Below, piece by piece: positions 35,991 to 54,113 of a stretch of DNA of 64,000 nt. The notes beneath the pieces were generated by a model. That model searched no databases. It was not told the origin of the DNA and saw only the letters and a program-made list of their open reading frames with translations. Within the stretch, counting starts at the first letter, position 1. Every line of letters starts with the position of its first letter. Position numbers and translations under genes: made by a program. This DNA comes from Argentina anserina (taxonomy: Eukaryota > Streptophyta > Magnoliopsida > Rosales > Rosaceae), in NCBI RefSeq assembly GCF_933775445.1, contig NC_065878.1, forward strand, positions 21,712,395 through 21,776,394, in the 5' to 3' direction.

Positions 35991-38900
35991 TTATAGTTAT
36001 GTTTGTATAAGTCGTAGAATATGCAATTTTTAGAAATAATTGAGCTTATTATTAAAAAAATTATTCTATGTCGCTTGCTAGCTTTGAGTTTTTGCTCATG
36101 ATCTTTTTATCTGTTTCTTTGTCACAACAGAAGAGTATGAAATTGTTATTCAGTCCACATAAAAAGTTATAAAATTGTTTTGTCTTAAAAAAAAAAAAGG
36201 AAACATGTAAAATTTGATATAATACCTTTTAAGAAATCTCAAGAAATTTGTTCTCGTAATGTTTCTTTCTATGTTTGAAAAGAAAGAAAAAAAGTCTTGA
36301 CTAGGGTATAGACCCTTTAATTGGGGAAAATGTTGTTGATTCCAAACACTGAGCTCTCCGTTAAGCAAGCAAAAGTAAACCTAACAGTAATAATTAAGCA
36401 ACGTAGAAACTCTACCACAAGCAAAACTGGTAGATCACATCCTCTTTTATAAAGTCGTAGCACTCACTAACCGTGGACCAATTGAAGTCTGGTTTTGCCC
36501 CAAAAATGAAAAACTGTAGTACAATAATACGTTTAGGTGGCCAACCATGACCCGTACAAGAAAAGTGTAATAATCAACTTGTTGGAGAGGAATATTAATT
36601 ATTAGAGGGAGTATGCAATGTTTTGGTAATGATCATAAATCATGACTATACTGGTATTAGATGAGAGATTTGATGGGTTGCACATCACTAATTTCGTTTC
36701 TTTGTCTTTGGTATTTACTTGACGACATCGAATCAATATTGAAGATCATGCCGACGAATTTAGAGATTAGGGTTGGTCACGGACATAAAAATAGTGTTTC
36801 AAACTCCCGATTTTCTGACTCTGCCGGAAGAGTTCCCGTCGACATAGAGAGAATTAGCAAGCATATGAATTTAGAGGAGTACGTTTTGAAGTTGAAGCAT
36901 GTAAATCACCATAAATCAGTCTGTAGGTAATTAGACTGGAGAAAGTACATGCCGCGGTCATTTAAATTCAGGACTGAAGGACCCAGGATTTAGGTGCAAC
37001 AGAGATGAAGAGCTCAGTGGTTAGATGGGTTAGATTAGAATTGAGAATGGAATTGATTAGAGTACGAACACCGTCATAATAAGCCATCATACATATAGTT
37101 GAAGTTCATGTGATTAAAATCATAAACACTGTATAATACAAATCACAAAATAGGGTTTTGGGATATATATAATCCCCTCCACTAACCATCATCAATAACC
37201 AAAATTAACCATGTAACAAAAAAAAAACCAAATTTAACCGTAACTTTTACCCAAGCCATGTGCAAAAACTTGAACATATCAATACTCCAAAAGACTACTT
37301 AGATTAAACTATCATGCACATCAGCATAGAATCTATATTCAATGATCACTATAATATTGTTATGAACAGTTTCTCACTTTTTTGTGTGAACTTTCTCAAT
37401 TATTGAAGAACATAAAGAATTCGAGAAAGAAAGAAAAAAATTTGTTTCTGCTAAATACAAAGAAGCAAACAAGGGCCACAATAATAAGTATATTACATAT
37501 TCATTTCAATATCATATCTGAACTCACCTCACGTACATGGATATGGATGAGAGGAGGGGGGATTCAAATTCAAAAACAATCAAGAAGAGTATTAAGTGGA
37601 GAGGAAAAGGAGGGAGATGATATAAAGAAAGTTAATTATGGAGGAGCATTGAAAGTATGAAGATTCTTGTAGAAAAGAGTGTTGTCCTATACTATTAATC
37701 ATTATATCTACTTTCTCTTTAGCAAAAACATGAGTGGAGGTGAACAATGAAATCCATACTATACAATTGAAAAAGAGCTTTCTGTTCTAGTTGGTGAGCA
37801 GTCATGTATTACCTGGCCTTGCCGACAGGATCCGCCATGTCTCCACCAAAATTTAGTAGCAAATGAAAATCCAGGCTAAAGAAGACGAACAAATTTACAT
37901 ACTCAACAAACTATAAAACACTTGAGAAATGAAAACTTATTCCAATCAATGCCTTGTTAGTAATTTTCACAGTTGATACCTGGCCACTCTTCTTTATTGG
38001 GGATTCTACAGCATGAGGAAATGAGGTGAAGTTTGGTATAGCATCATAAAGTGCAGTGGTCATCCACAACCTGGAGAACTAAGTTGCTATTATAGTGTTA
38101 AAATCATGTCCTACTAGGGACGTCACATGCCTCTATGGTATATGTCCTTATATCACTTGTCTCAACTTTTTCTCTATCAGATTTCGTACTGCATATATTT
38201 TCTATCCCATGATTTGAAAACATGAGTGATGAAACTCAAATGCATCACCTCCTAGTGCCAAGACTTGCCTGGATCCAATACTCAAAATTCTGCAAAACAA
38301 GAATACGCACACCCTAAATTGTTTTGTTAACATAAAGTTCGAACTATAATCAGGCTCTTTCTCGCCACTTAAGTCAGCATTTAAATACACAAACAAAGCC
38401 ATTGTCAGAAAGAGAGATTTTGGATTTGCTTAAGTGCTGTTGTAAAACATTATACATGAAGTTTCGAAAAAGCTGGGGGCCAAAGTCAAAAGAGAACTGG
38501 GGATTACTTATATAAACAGCAAGTCAGATGAATTGTAAAATGTAACATCACTGCAAGTAGAACTACCAACCTCTTATTTAGTCAGCATTAATTGCCGAGA
38601 TCTAACATGCGAATTCAGTTCAAGTCCGTTGCAATATCACTTTCAGTCATCTTATGCACCTCCTCTTGGAGACAGCTCTCTTTGCTTCCATTTTGCTCAA
38701 GGCTTTTTAGCAATCATGGCTGGCCTAACTGATGACTACGAAAAACTTAAATCTTCAATGTTAGATATGTAATTGTAACAGGGCCCAGTTTTGGAGATTA
38801 GAATACAAATTTTTGAATGTTTAAATGACAAGTTATCAAAGATGATGGATATGAGCTAAGCTAAGTTAAAAGTTCAAAACACATCACTGAATGCACACAA

Positions 38901-40757
38901 AGAGAAAAACAAAAACACAGAAAGAGACACACAATGAGAGAAGAGAGTGATGGGAAATAAGGGTCCTGATACCTTACTTTTCGTTGACCATGACAAATAA
39001 AGCACTGTGATGGACATCCACTTCTCATGGTGGGGATCTTCAATTACATAAACTGATTTGCCAGCAGAGATGCCTAGATTAATCACTGAGAAGGTGTCTT
39101 TGGTTACAAAGATTCTCTCTCAAATTCTTACGAGGTTGACCCATCTGATGACCCTCAAGCCTGGTTTGTCATCCACCCAACCGATTCAAGCAACCCTAGT
39201 CTGCAGCAGAAAGGAAGTTTCAAAGATTTCAAAATGCCACTTTTGTGTCCTTTTGCAATTTGTTTTATCAAGTAAGCACAGCAGGCTCTACACTACATGC
39301 AGAATGGCCACTTGATTCCAAACATGAAGATATGCTACATTTTTCCATCATTGGTCATTACAGATGTTCTGTGATTTGGGGTAAACTATGTTCAGCAAAA
39401 ACTATGAATCTTTATAGCATACTTTTTTCTGGAATTCAGGATTATGGTAAAAGAAGATAAAAATAGAACACTTTGAACTGTTAAAAGCTAGAAAGCATTA
39501 GGTTTGAGAACTAAAATTGTGAAACTTCAACAATAAAGTGATAAACTAACAAAAGCTTTAGAATTGTGGGAAATGGCACTGCCAGCATATCATCCTTTTC
39601 CATATGTAGTTCAACATGATACTTTACGTTAGTATAGAAGTTAACATTGAACTCTTTTTCTCACAACTGATCAAACTCTACCTGATCAGGCAGGTCAATC
39701 AATAGCGAATTTGACTGCATTTCAGCAGAACAAGCACATATGCAACACCCTCTGCACCTCTACAAGAAGTGGCGCATTGCCTTCACATTTGCCTATAAGT
39801 ACGGGGAACCAACAGAGGTATCCTTGAAAGCTCAATGCCGTTGCCTAGTTAAACAATGTACATCATAATTATAACAGAGATTAGAGGAGCAGGAAAGGTT
39901 GGATGGAATGGGAGACAAGAGGCAAAATGGGTATGTTTACTGTAATCGATTCGGAAAGTTTAACGAACTATACAAACCACATTGGTACTGCAGTATGGGC
40001 ATCACTTTAAAAATAGTGCTACCATTTCAATTTTCTAAGAAGTTTTCCTTCTGTGTATCAGAAATACCATCATGTATGCTTATCAGTTATCACTTCCGGT
40101 TTCTGTTCATGTGTTTACTTGGGCACCTTGCAACATTGTTTCAATACTAAAAAAAAATTGATTCATAAGGAACCCTGGAAAAGTTCTATCATCATATCAA
40201 AGACTGTAGGAAACCTTATCTAATATTGCATATACAGATATATAATAATTGAAATAACAAGTAGGACTAATAATATTTCGTGCTTACAATCAAACTAACA
40301 GAGCAAAAACATAACTACTATCATCACTATCATGCCATCAACAATGAAAAAAATGTCCAACAAAGCACATATCCTAAACATTTTCCCAGATTTCTTTCGT
40401 AATGGGAGACTAAAGATTGATTTGGATTTTGATGGAATGCTTTCACGGTAACATATATCTGATCATATTAATTCCTGGACCACTGTTATGATTTTAAGAG
40501 GAAAGGCATTCTTCTGAAAATTAAGCGAATCCATAACCACTTTGTGCCAAGGGATCAAGTATCCCAGTAGAATTTTGAAGATATGCAAGTTCCAGTAACA
40601 CAACATCTGAAATTCTTTCACATTATCCTTTCCTCCAAGCAATAATCACGCAAAATTTTAAACTAAATCTGAAGTATAAAAAGTAGAAGGAAGAAAGATG
40701 AAAGAATTCAATAAGCCCTACAATTACATAACCCTAAAGGAATAAAATAGAAAAACA
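35991..40757. other. Long intergenic region, possible exon relics only
   Basis: AT-rich spacer. Two plus-strand stretches read protein-like: about 39105-39260 (frame with YEVDPSDDPQAWFVIHPTDSSN) and about 39725-39820 (frame with HMQHPLHLYKKWRIAF, followed by GTATCC). I do not recognise the family and cannot link them into a gene. The frame at 36661-36930 has no recognisable domain. Confidence 0.4.
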
Positions 40758-43064
40758 TTACACTGTGTTTGCATCGGAAAGGGCCTCATTGAGCATGTCA
40801 TCATCACCACTTGCAGTCGCAAACAGCTCTGCTTCCCTTTCTTCGTCGTTAGAGAGATCCCTTCTTTCAAGCTTTGCATGAGCTGCAATGAATATCATCT
40901 TCTCTGCCCTTTCTAGGCCTAATTTTGAGTGCCTATGTACACAAATCCATTTCATGAAAGACCAATTGCATTTCAATCCAAATGAGGTTGCATGGAGGAA
41001 GATGAGTCTCACCGCAACCTTACCCAGTATGCTTAATTTGCTGAGACAAGTTTCCCACACAAGTCTACTGCTCTGCGGGTTTGCAATTTTCATTTTTCCA
41101 GTCACAGGATCTTGCTGTTTAACCTGAACTGCCTGAGCATAAAGCGGATCCATTCCTTCTGTCCTCCATTTCATCAGTTCCATTAATGCGACATGCGCTT
41201 CTTCCCTGGATACCAATCTGGTAATGAGCTTATCTACATCCTTCTCCTGCTCATGCGTCAAGCACTTGAACGGTGGAAGGTACTTTCCACTAGTGTCCCT
41301 CATCAGATATTGTGGATCAAGTATAAATGCAGCTGACCATGCTGGGTGGTAATTCTTTGCAAACCGTTTTTCGACTATTTGTTCAACAGGTCTTTCATCA
41401 ATGTTAAACTTGGCACACCACTCCTTCACTTTTGTTCGCAAGTCCTCCCATAGGGGCAGGCATTGCCCAATTAATGGCCTCTCAGCTTCAATCTCCTGAG
41501 TCATCACTCTTATCAGCTTCATAAGTTCATAGACTGCAATTAGTTCATTCCAGAATCCTTCGTTTTGGATCATCCCTGCGACTTCCAAAGCAATTGGGTC
41601 CTCCGCAAATGCCACCTTATAGCAATCATCCAACACTACCATTTTAAGTATGCCAGAACATGTCAACACATCCTCCAGCATTGCATAAACAGCCGCATAA
41701 TTCTTCAAATTATCGCATTTGGAAGAAGAAACTGAGAGCAACCCTGCATACCCAAGCACCTGCATCTTGTACTTCTGGAAAATCCGCCTAACCTCCGTGG
41801 TGGTATTCACAAAATTCGCAACCTTTAAGCAATTATCAGAAACAACCATAAACAACTTAAACTCTTTGCTAAAATCCTTAATTAAGGAAACAAACCCCTG
41901 TAGCTGACAGGAAACATTCACCATCCAATGATGCTGACTCTCTAAGTTCCTCAATGCCTTGGCTTTATACTTGTCAGCCACAATCCCCACGCAACGCTGC
42001 ACTCCACTCCCACACACACCACTAACCGCATCCCACATTACCTCCTCAGCATATTTCGACGAAACAGACCCTCCAGTAAACACAACTTTCTGAAAAAGAC
42101 TACTCCCATTCGGCAGATTAACCATAAACTTAACCATACTCTCCTCCCCGCCACAAAAACTACTACTCTCCCAGCCATCAGAAGCCAGCTGAAAGAACAT
42201 TGCATCCCTTATCCTAGCTTCACACTCGGCTTTGGCCACACTATACTTGACATCAAGCCGTGAACCCGAAAGCTCCCTCTGCAGCACTGCAGGCAAGCCC
42301 ACCTGGCCAAGGAAGGCCTTGAACTTGGGATGCTCGAGGCTCGAAAACGACACAGACCCACAAGACTCATAGAACCACTCAGAGAACAACTCAAGAGCAG
42401 AATCCACCTGCTCCTTTGTGAGGGACACACCAGCAGAAGAAGGCTTGGGGCTCTTGAGCTTCTTGACACTATTCTCCAACATTGCCAAAGCACCCAAGTC
42501 ATCTTTCCCACCAGACAGAACCAAATGGTGCTGATGCTGCTGCTGATGATGACTCAACCCGACCGGGTCCGGGTTGTTCGGGTTCGGGTCATGTGAGTAA
42601 AGCTCGCCGCAAAATCCGGGAGCCCCGATCATGGCCAAGGAATGTACTTGAGTTACTTGAGATATAGGAGAGAGAAGAGTACCCATTCTTTTCCGGTGAT
42701 TGTGGGACGACGGCGACGGCAGAGACGAAATGGGCTGCGGCGAGAGCGACGCCGACGAATTCGGCCGCAACACCGAGGTGAAATTAGGACACGTGCCGCG
42801 CTTGAGATGCTCGGAGGCTGTTCTGGACGGGTTTGACGCCGAGAAAACCGCGTCGCATAAAAGACACTTGAGCTTGACAGCTTTGGGGAGGTTAGTGTTT
42901 GTGTTCCGAACCAGAACAGGCTCCAAGTGAGCCCAGTACCAAGCTCCTTTGCCCTTTATGGCTTTGGTCCGAACAGTCACAAGTCCCTCGTAGCGTTTGG
43001 TCAGAGCTCGGCCGGCGGCCTCGTCCGGCGAGAGAGGTGGTGGGTCGGAAGAAGGGTCGGCCAT
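40758..43064 (-). CDS. Domesticated hAT-transposase-like protein with BED-type zinc finger
   Basis: Single-exon gene of 768 residues. The N-terminal part (about 25-95) has KRYEGLVTVRTKAIKGKGAWYW and a zinc-finger-like CLLCDAVFSASNPSRTASEHLKRGTC. A Ser/Pro- and His/Gln-rich linker follows, with an uninterrupted RNase H-like hAT body (QLASDGWES, GIVADKYKAK, HHWMVN) and a reduced C-terminal hAT dimerisation part (residues about 690-740). No inverted repeats or target duplication flank it, and the long frame is intact. It matches from memory the conserved Arabidopsis At1g12380/At1g62870 family, thought to be a nuclear host gene derived from a transposon. DNA-binding regulator is the likely role; target unknown. 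Confidence 0.92.
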   Translation of the reverse strand: MADPSSDPPPLSPDEAAGRALTKRYEGLVTVRTKAIKGKGAWYWAHLEPVLVRNTNTNLPKAVKLKCLLCDAVFSASNPSRTASEHLKRGTCPNFTSVLRPNSSASLSPQPISSLPSPSSHNHRKRMGTLLSPISQVTQVHSLAMIGAPGFCGELYSHDPNPNNPDPVGLSHHQQQHQHHLVLSGGKDDLGALAMLENSVKKLKSPKPSSAGVSLTKEQVDSALELFSEWFYESCGSVSFSSLEHPKFKAFLGQVGLPAVLQRELSGSRLDVKYSVAKAECEARIRDAMFFQLASDGWESSSFCGGEESMVKFMVNLPNGSSLFQKVVFTGGSVSSKYAEEVMWDAVSGVCGSGVQRCVGIVADKYKAKALRNLESQHHWMVNVSCQLQGFVSLIKDFSKEFKLFMVVSDNCLKVANFVNTTTEVRRIFQKYKMQVLGYAGLLSVSSSKCDNLKNYAAVYAMLEDVLTCSGILKMVVLDDCYKVAFAEDPIALEVAGMIQNEGFWNELIAVYELMKLIRVMTQEIEAERPLIGQCLPLWEDLRTKVKEWCAKFNIDERPVEQIVEKRFAKNYHPAWSAAFILDPQYLMRDTSGKYLPPFKCLTHEQEKDVDKLITRLVSREEAHVALMELMKWRTEGMDPLYAQAVQVKQQDPVTGKMKIANPQSSRLVWETCLSKLSILGKVAVRLIFLHATSFGLKCNWSFMKWICVHRHSKLGLERAEKMIFIAAHAKLERRDLSNDEEREAELFATASGDDDMLNEALSDANTV

Positions 43065-46000
43065 TTTTTTTGGGGAAGTAAAAAGAGTCGAAATTTGAGT
43101 GAGGAGAAATAATGGGTTTTGGTTGGAAGAAGTGGTGTTTGGTGTTTAGGGTTGGTGAGGTTGAGCGGGAAAATGTGGCCGGCGGCGAGGTGGGTTTTTG
43201 GGTTTGGGTGTGAGGGGTTTAAGTGAAACTAGTGAGAGAGAGATTGGAGGGAGATTCTCTGAGTTGGGATCAGAGGAGAATGTTGAAGAAGGGCACAAAG
43301 AACAGAAGTGAGGGAGGAACTCTGGGAGACATTCATATAGTAGCAGAGAGACTCTCTGCAGCTAGCAGACTCTGCAAAGAGAGAGAGAGAGAGAGAGAAG
43401 GGAGAGAATTTTATTTGACATCATCAAAAACATAAAGCTTTTTCCTTTTCTATTTCATTGTAGATTATTCATCTGACCAACCAACTTTTCTGTTCTTCTT
43501 TTTTACCTCAAAGACTTTCTTATTTTGTGAGGATTGTTTTGTTTTTTTTATTTACTTATCAAGCAGATTTACTTCCTCAAAGTTGCATATACATGCTGGG
43601 AATTCTTTGTTCAAAATGCACTTGCATCTAATTTATAAATTAGCTATTTATATACGTTTGGACCGGATTTTATTTGGACCGGAATCTGTTTTTTGACTTT
43701 TGTATTTTTAATTTGACTATATTCATCATTTGACTCGAAAAAAAAAAGGTTTTGAGAGACATAATATAATTATGTACCCAATATTACAAGTCCGGAATAA
43801 AGGTAAATATGCTTGTTTGACCTCATCGAAACAATGGATATGTTGCTTGTGAGAATTGTGCAAATAAATCTTGTAATATTAATGATTGGAGCCACTATAT
43901 TTTATTTCTACAACAACTTTCTAATAGAATATGCTCGTGTGAATTTTCTTACTTTCAAAACAGATAATGTAACATGTGAGATGTATACGCAGATTTTATG
44001 CTTGTGGATTGCTTACTTTTATCAAATTATTTATGTCTTCATGTATGATAGAATATCCTTGACAATTTTATAGAATATCAAGACTATGTTCTTCATATGA
44101 ATATATAGGTTGTCTCATAACCTTTTACATGGTTTCAATTTAATTATGTTTGCTATATTTCTACACAATTCCAATGGTAATTGATGCATAGACTAATGTA
44201 TCATCATTCGTCACATAAATTGTATGTAAGCAACACAATGTTACTGATCTATGTATTATCTTAAGGCAGTTGAGAAGTCATGTCTTAACCAATTTATGAT
44301 CTCAGCAGAAGTGAACTCGTCATTGTTTACATTGTGAATTATCCTGTATGGTTGAATAGCTATTCCCTTAGAATGCATCATAATTATGAGATAAACAGTG
44401 AATGAGTGATACATTAGACGTTCCCTTTAAAACCAATGGCTGCGTAGTTAATTGTTTTGGTACCAAGGGATTAACGAGCCTACTCTAATCAGTCTAATGT
44501 ACATGAATATGGTAATGTGGACTGTGCACATAATATTTTACGTAGTTATATGACCTCAATTATATGACCTCAATTTGGCTTAAACTAGTTATATGACCTC
44601 AATTATACATATCATGATTTACTAATGGACAGAGACATAATCTTTACAGCAAGAATCCATAATATTAGTAGAAATGGACTTGTTTTACACAATTGCAGTA
44701 GCTACATGTACCACTAATGGGAAAGAAGTCAAAAAGTGTATGGTATAATATTTTGGGTAAGAGGACATGGTATTTTCACCTAAAACCATATGGGCATATG
44801 GTGCTGTCTAACCTAAACCCCTATAAACGTTAAGATCTAAGGTCTACTTCAAATTTTCTCCTTTTGACATGGAAAAACTTGGGATTGAAAAATGATGTTG
44901 ATTAATCAAAACAAGCTTCTTGAGTTTGAAATGTGTAATTTGTTTGTCTATATGCACATCGTCTATAAAAGAACCCATATCGTCTCAATCACTCTCATAG
45001 TTTGCATCTACCATTTTTTTAAACGCAACTCACTCTTATTCTCATGACGAATTCTTGAAGGATTAGAAAAACAAACAATCATATTTTGGGTCCATATCAA
45101 AATGAATACATAATTTTTTTGAATGCATATTTTGGGCATATACGTGCATGGAACACTCAGTTGAAACCAACACTAATAAGTATTTTTTTTGTAATAAAGA
45201 AAAGTGAATAATTATTTCTTTTCCAGATTACTAAATCACCTTTTAATAAGTTCCCGCTATTATTATTACTCGATGCCTTCCACCCATATAAGAACACACG
45301 TGCTTCATAGTCTTAGGTGGAATCCAACCATATAATTTTCAGCTTGATATCATGAGAATACGTCCCTGCTACTCTACCAAACTATAGAGGGTCTTGATAA
45401 CTCGTGTTTCAATTGTATGTTCTCATCATTCATTTCAAATAGTAAAAAGTATTAATTATGTGCAGATGTAGTTTTCTAGTGATGCAACTCGCAATCGCCG
45501 TATCTCTCAATAGTAGTCAAGTTGTGATTGTTGTTTTAAATATAGTACAATTAAGATACACATGAACAAATAAATCCACAGAGATAACAACAAATTCAAC
45601 ATTGAAATCTTTTATTACGCAACGGACATCCAAAAACTATATACATGGAAACAAAGATAGGATGTGCTTAGATAAACATAATCTTCGAGTTAGGAACTAG
45701 TGATAAAGACAAAAACGAACTCATTGAAGATGAATTTGAGTCGTATGTATATATTTACAATATACCATTACTTATTCGTAATTCGATCTCTATACCTTTT
45801 ACGGACATTCAGTATTTTTCACTTGGCTCCGGTGATTCTTATGAGGAGGATGTTGGCTGGGTCAGAGGAGTCATCAGATTATGGTAGCGTAGACCAATAT
45901 GAGACCGATGACCCTATTTTTAGCCTAAAACATTAGCAATGGGAGCCGGGTTTGGGTTAACCCGTGGGTTCAAATTTCGCGCGTCAAGTTCCTCCAAAAC

Positions 46001-46207
46001 AGGTGTCCATATCAGCACCGTCAATCGTTCGCTGATTAAATAGATCACCATTGCGACACGTGTAGGTGCACCGAATGTGCGTGCTGCCTAAAGTGTACCC
46101 AAAGTCGGAGGGGTTTAAGAGGCAAAGCGAGAGAGGCGCTGTCTAGGGTTTAAGAAAGCTTTAGAACCACAAGCAGCTTCGTGAGACCCAAATTTTGACA
46201 ATCAGCA
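43065..46207. other. Intergenic and promoter region
   Basis: First about 350 bp are the purine-rich leader/promoter of the minus-strand gene, with a (GA)n run at 43378-43398. A small tandem repeat of TTATATGACCTCAATTA occurs at about 44545-44606. The rest is AT-rich with no gene seen. Near 46143 AGGGTTTAAG marks the promoter of the next gene. Confidence 0.5.
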
Positions 46208-49164
46208 ATGGTCGGCTTTTGGGGTTAGTTCTCTCATCAGTTTCTCTTCTATTGTGTTTCATCAATACCATGTTGAAATTTTAGTAAACTTAAATTGGAG
46301 GTTCTGGGATCTATGAGCTATTATAAAAGGTTAAATTTTGATGATACTAGGACTTGTTAGGGATTAAAGATTGGATTTTGATGATACCCATTTAGTCCAT
46401 GTTTGGCTTTGTGAGAAATTGGTGGTTGAAAGTTGAATTTATACTGAGTTTTGTGAATTTTGATTAAAAGGAATTGAAGTAAAACCAGGGAAACAGTACC
46501 CTATTGAATTTCCAGAAGAGGAGGATGCAAGGCTTAGAATTACTCAGGTATATTATTCACTTCAGTTGCCCAGAATCAATTCCTAGTGTTTTGTTTTGGA
46601 GTCTTTTAATTGTTTGGAGCTATGTGCATGTTTTAGAAGTCCGAGTGAATTGTGTGTGGATAATGGTTGATTTTGTTTGTTTACTTTTCATGGTGAATCA
46701 GGCGACTTTAGGCCTTGGTGATTCAAAGGGGAGGAGCATAGTTCAGTGCTCCGTTGGAGATAAGAGTCCTGTCTTTTTGTGTTCTTTGTTACCTAAGAGG
46801 AATGAATCGTGTCCCTTGAATCTTGAGTTTGAGAATGATGAGGAGCCGGTGACCTTTTCAGTGATTGGCAAGCAAAGCGTCCATCTCTCTGGTTTCTTTG
46901 AGACCTATGCTGAAGAAGAAGGTGAACCTGTTGGACAAGGATATGAGTCGTAAGTACATGTTTACTATTGTTGATTCCTTTCCAAGTTACATTTTGTTTC
47001 TATTTCTTGTATGGAGATATAGTATTTGTCACTTGTACTATCTGTAGTGATTCGTATGAGGAGGAGAGTAGCGAGTCTGGGTCGGAGAATTCTTTAGATG
47101 ATGGTTGTGATGACAATGAGGTCGATGATAGTGATCTTGACATGGACCAGCCTTCACGTGCTACCAAAAGTGGAGGTACGTTGAAATATTAGGTACATCT
47201 ATTTAAAATGGAAAAAAATTTATCCGTAAACCTCTTTTCTTCATCTGTCACATTGTCATACCCTTTTGTTTGGAGCGTATGAGATATCAAATACTTTTGA
47301 ATAACTATATTATGTTGTAGTAGAGAGCTTGACTGAATTGGCTTATTTCTTAGTTATAATTGAGCAGATAGAGGATGAGGAGAAGCCTACTGGAAAGGGT
47401 CAGTCTAAACCTCTACTTGTAGGCACTCAATCAAATGGCCCTGAGGAGAATACAAAAGATGCTGGTGTTCCTGTCTTGGAGAGTGAAGATGAAGATGGCT
47501 TTCCAATATCCACCAAAAACAAAACAAAATCTGTTAAATCAGACATAGACACCAAAAAAGATAAAGGAACTAATAACAAGGAGAGAAAAGCAAAAGATGG
47601 TGAGTTTGCTGCAGGATTAAAAAGGAAGGTTGAAGATCTTGACAAAGATCATCAAGAAAGGTGGGTGATTGATCCATCTCATTTGTTAGAAGTGATTTAT
47701 ATACTCGTTTACACATATGCTGATATGCCTATATATGGGACTAATGTGAGAGGGAGGGTGTTCTGTTCAGGTTCAGTTGTCATGTCATTCTATTTTGTGG
47801 GTTTAATGAAGTTTCTTTGCCACATTGATGTCAGGCAAAAGAAAAGTAAGAAAAAGCAAAGTACTGGTGAAAAGGAGAAGCAACCTGAGGTCTTGAACGA
47901 CAAAGATGAGCATGGAAAACTGCTTGCAAATGAGAAGTGAGATTTGCTGCATTGTCTTTCAATATGTTACAGTTTTACATCTTGTATTGTTGTATTGGTG
48001 GTTTGGTTCTAAATAGAGTTGCGGGTTTGAGTGGCTAGGCTCACAACAGTTAAAAAGTGGAATCCAAACTGCTTAGGTCTAGATTTATTTTATTTTTAAA
48101 TTGTATCTTGTCATACCCTATATATTCTTCTCAAAGAGGTCAAGTCAATTGCAGTATCTAGAGAAATGAAATTGTACCTTGAATGTTTACATTTGCCAGT
48201 TGCTTAATTGTTATTGTCAATACTGTTGTATGTGCACATATTTGCTTTTTGCTGTTTCATTGAACAAAATAATTATTTATGTATAAATGGCAGGAGCCCC
48301 GACATCAAAATGGATTCTGTTCCTACTGAGAATCCCACAGAGGAGAAAAAGAAGAAGAAGAAGAACAAGAAGAAATCCCAGGAAACTGAAGAAAAAACTA
48401 ATGCTGATCAAACTGATGCTAACATGGGAAACACTAAGGCCAAGCCATCTAATGTGAGAACCTATCCAAATGGATTAATTATTGAGGATGTAGCTATGGG
48501 TCGACCGGATGGCAAAAGAGCTGATCCAGGAAAGAAGGCAAGCTTTCGATTGTCATCATACAGTCTTTACTTGCCATATCAAGCATTTGGGCTTTTTGTT
48601 TGCTATCGAATTGTATTATGACAGATAAGTTGTTATACAGGTCAGTGTTCGCTACATTGGCAAGCTAAAGAATGGGAAACAATTTGACGCAAATGTAAAA
48701 GGACCACCATTCAAATTCACATTAGGTACGAATCTCATTTGACTGATATTTAGTACTCAACCTCTTTGATATCTGTTTTACCTTGCTATTTCATTGGTTG
48801 TGCAGGTGTAGGACAAGTTATCTCAGGATGGGACGTTGGGGTTAAAGGTAAGTTTCTAAATGTTAAAACTTCGCTAAAATGTATTTTGCAATTTGACAGA
48901 AGTGTTTAGTTGTTTCATCTTCTGAAACACATCTATAACTTTAGGTATGCGTGTTGGGGATAAAAGAAGACTTACTGTTCCACCATCAATGGGGTATGTC
49001 GTCATCATTCTTTCTTCAACCATGATGCATTTACCCTAATCTGTTGAAAGCTTGTTAACCAACTTATTGTTCTTTGATGTAGTTATGGACACAAAGGTGC
49101 TCCCCCTCAAATACCACCAAATGCATGGCTCGTGTTTGATGTCGAGTTGGTTGCTGTTAATTGA
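46208..49164 (+). CDS. Nucleolar-type FKBP peptidyl-prolyl isomerase (nucleoplasmin-like + FKBP)
   Basis: Catalyses cis-trans isomerisation of prolyl bonds; plant members of this type (FKBP43/FKBP53) act as nuclear histone chaperones. Eleven exons: 46208-46223, 46471-46547, 46702-46949, 47048-47175, 47354-47660, 47835-47936, 48294-48537, 48641-48725, 48806-48847, 48945-48993, 49083-49164; total 459 residues, phase consistent. N-terminal nucleoplasmin-like fold ([31 protein letters not shown]), an acidic tract (about 115-155), Lys-rich nuclear targeting tracts ([10 protein letters not shown]), then the FKBP domain (about 355-459) with [24 protein letters not shown] and a final [10 protein letters not shown]. 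The intron after 48537 starts with GC. Acceptor of exon 5 could instead be 47321. Confidence 0.92.
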
Positions 49165-49867
49165 TTCGGCTGCAGTCATTCTTCCAGTTTTGAAGTTTCT
49201 TTGCATCTATGAACATCATTTGATGTCAGTTTTGAGATGTGATCATTTGATGAGGTTAAGATCTTTTGGTCGTATTACTAAACCATAATTCCAGTGACTT
49301 TACCATTGAAAATTGATCCTATTTTGAATCTGTCTGTACCGTACGTGCTAAATCTTACACATTTCTGGGTGGCGTTAAGCTGTTCTGAGCAAATATTCAG
49401 TTTGGATTTGGGTATGTGTGATCAACGAGATCCATTGTCAACAAGCCAGATTTGTCTGTCATAGACGACAAAATAAGTTGAGAGCCGTTTTGGTGTGTTT
49501 GGACTGTGGAGAGGTCGGACGAAAAGGAATTTGCAAATTTTCTAAGCCACTTGAAAAATGGCCTAAAACTCTGATCGTACCAGGAGCTTTATTTCTATAG
49601 CTCCGAGGTCTAGATTTGAGATCACTATAACAAATCCTCAATGATGCCGCTACTTGGCTGGAGTTGGAGCACTCATCATTCAACATTGATTCTGACCAAG
49701 GAAAACCATTCATTACCAAAATAACTTTTTAACACAAACAAGCATTGATATGTTCCTGAAGCCTCCTGATACCAGGGAAGTCTTGTTTAGCAAACTACAA
49801 GCATCAAATACCAAAAACTACGGCTTTTGAAATGCATTTTTGAGACTCCAGTCTCGAAAAGTTGAAA

Positions 49868-54113
<4,246 letters not shown>

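Noticed and set aside
36661..36930. 89-codon frame
   Set aside because: Single short frame without domain, splice context or partner exons.
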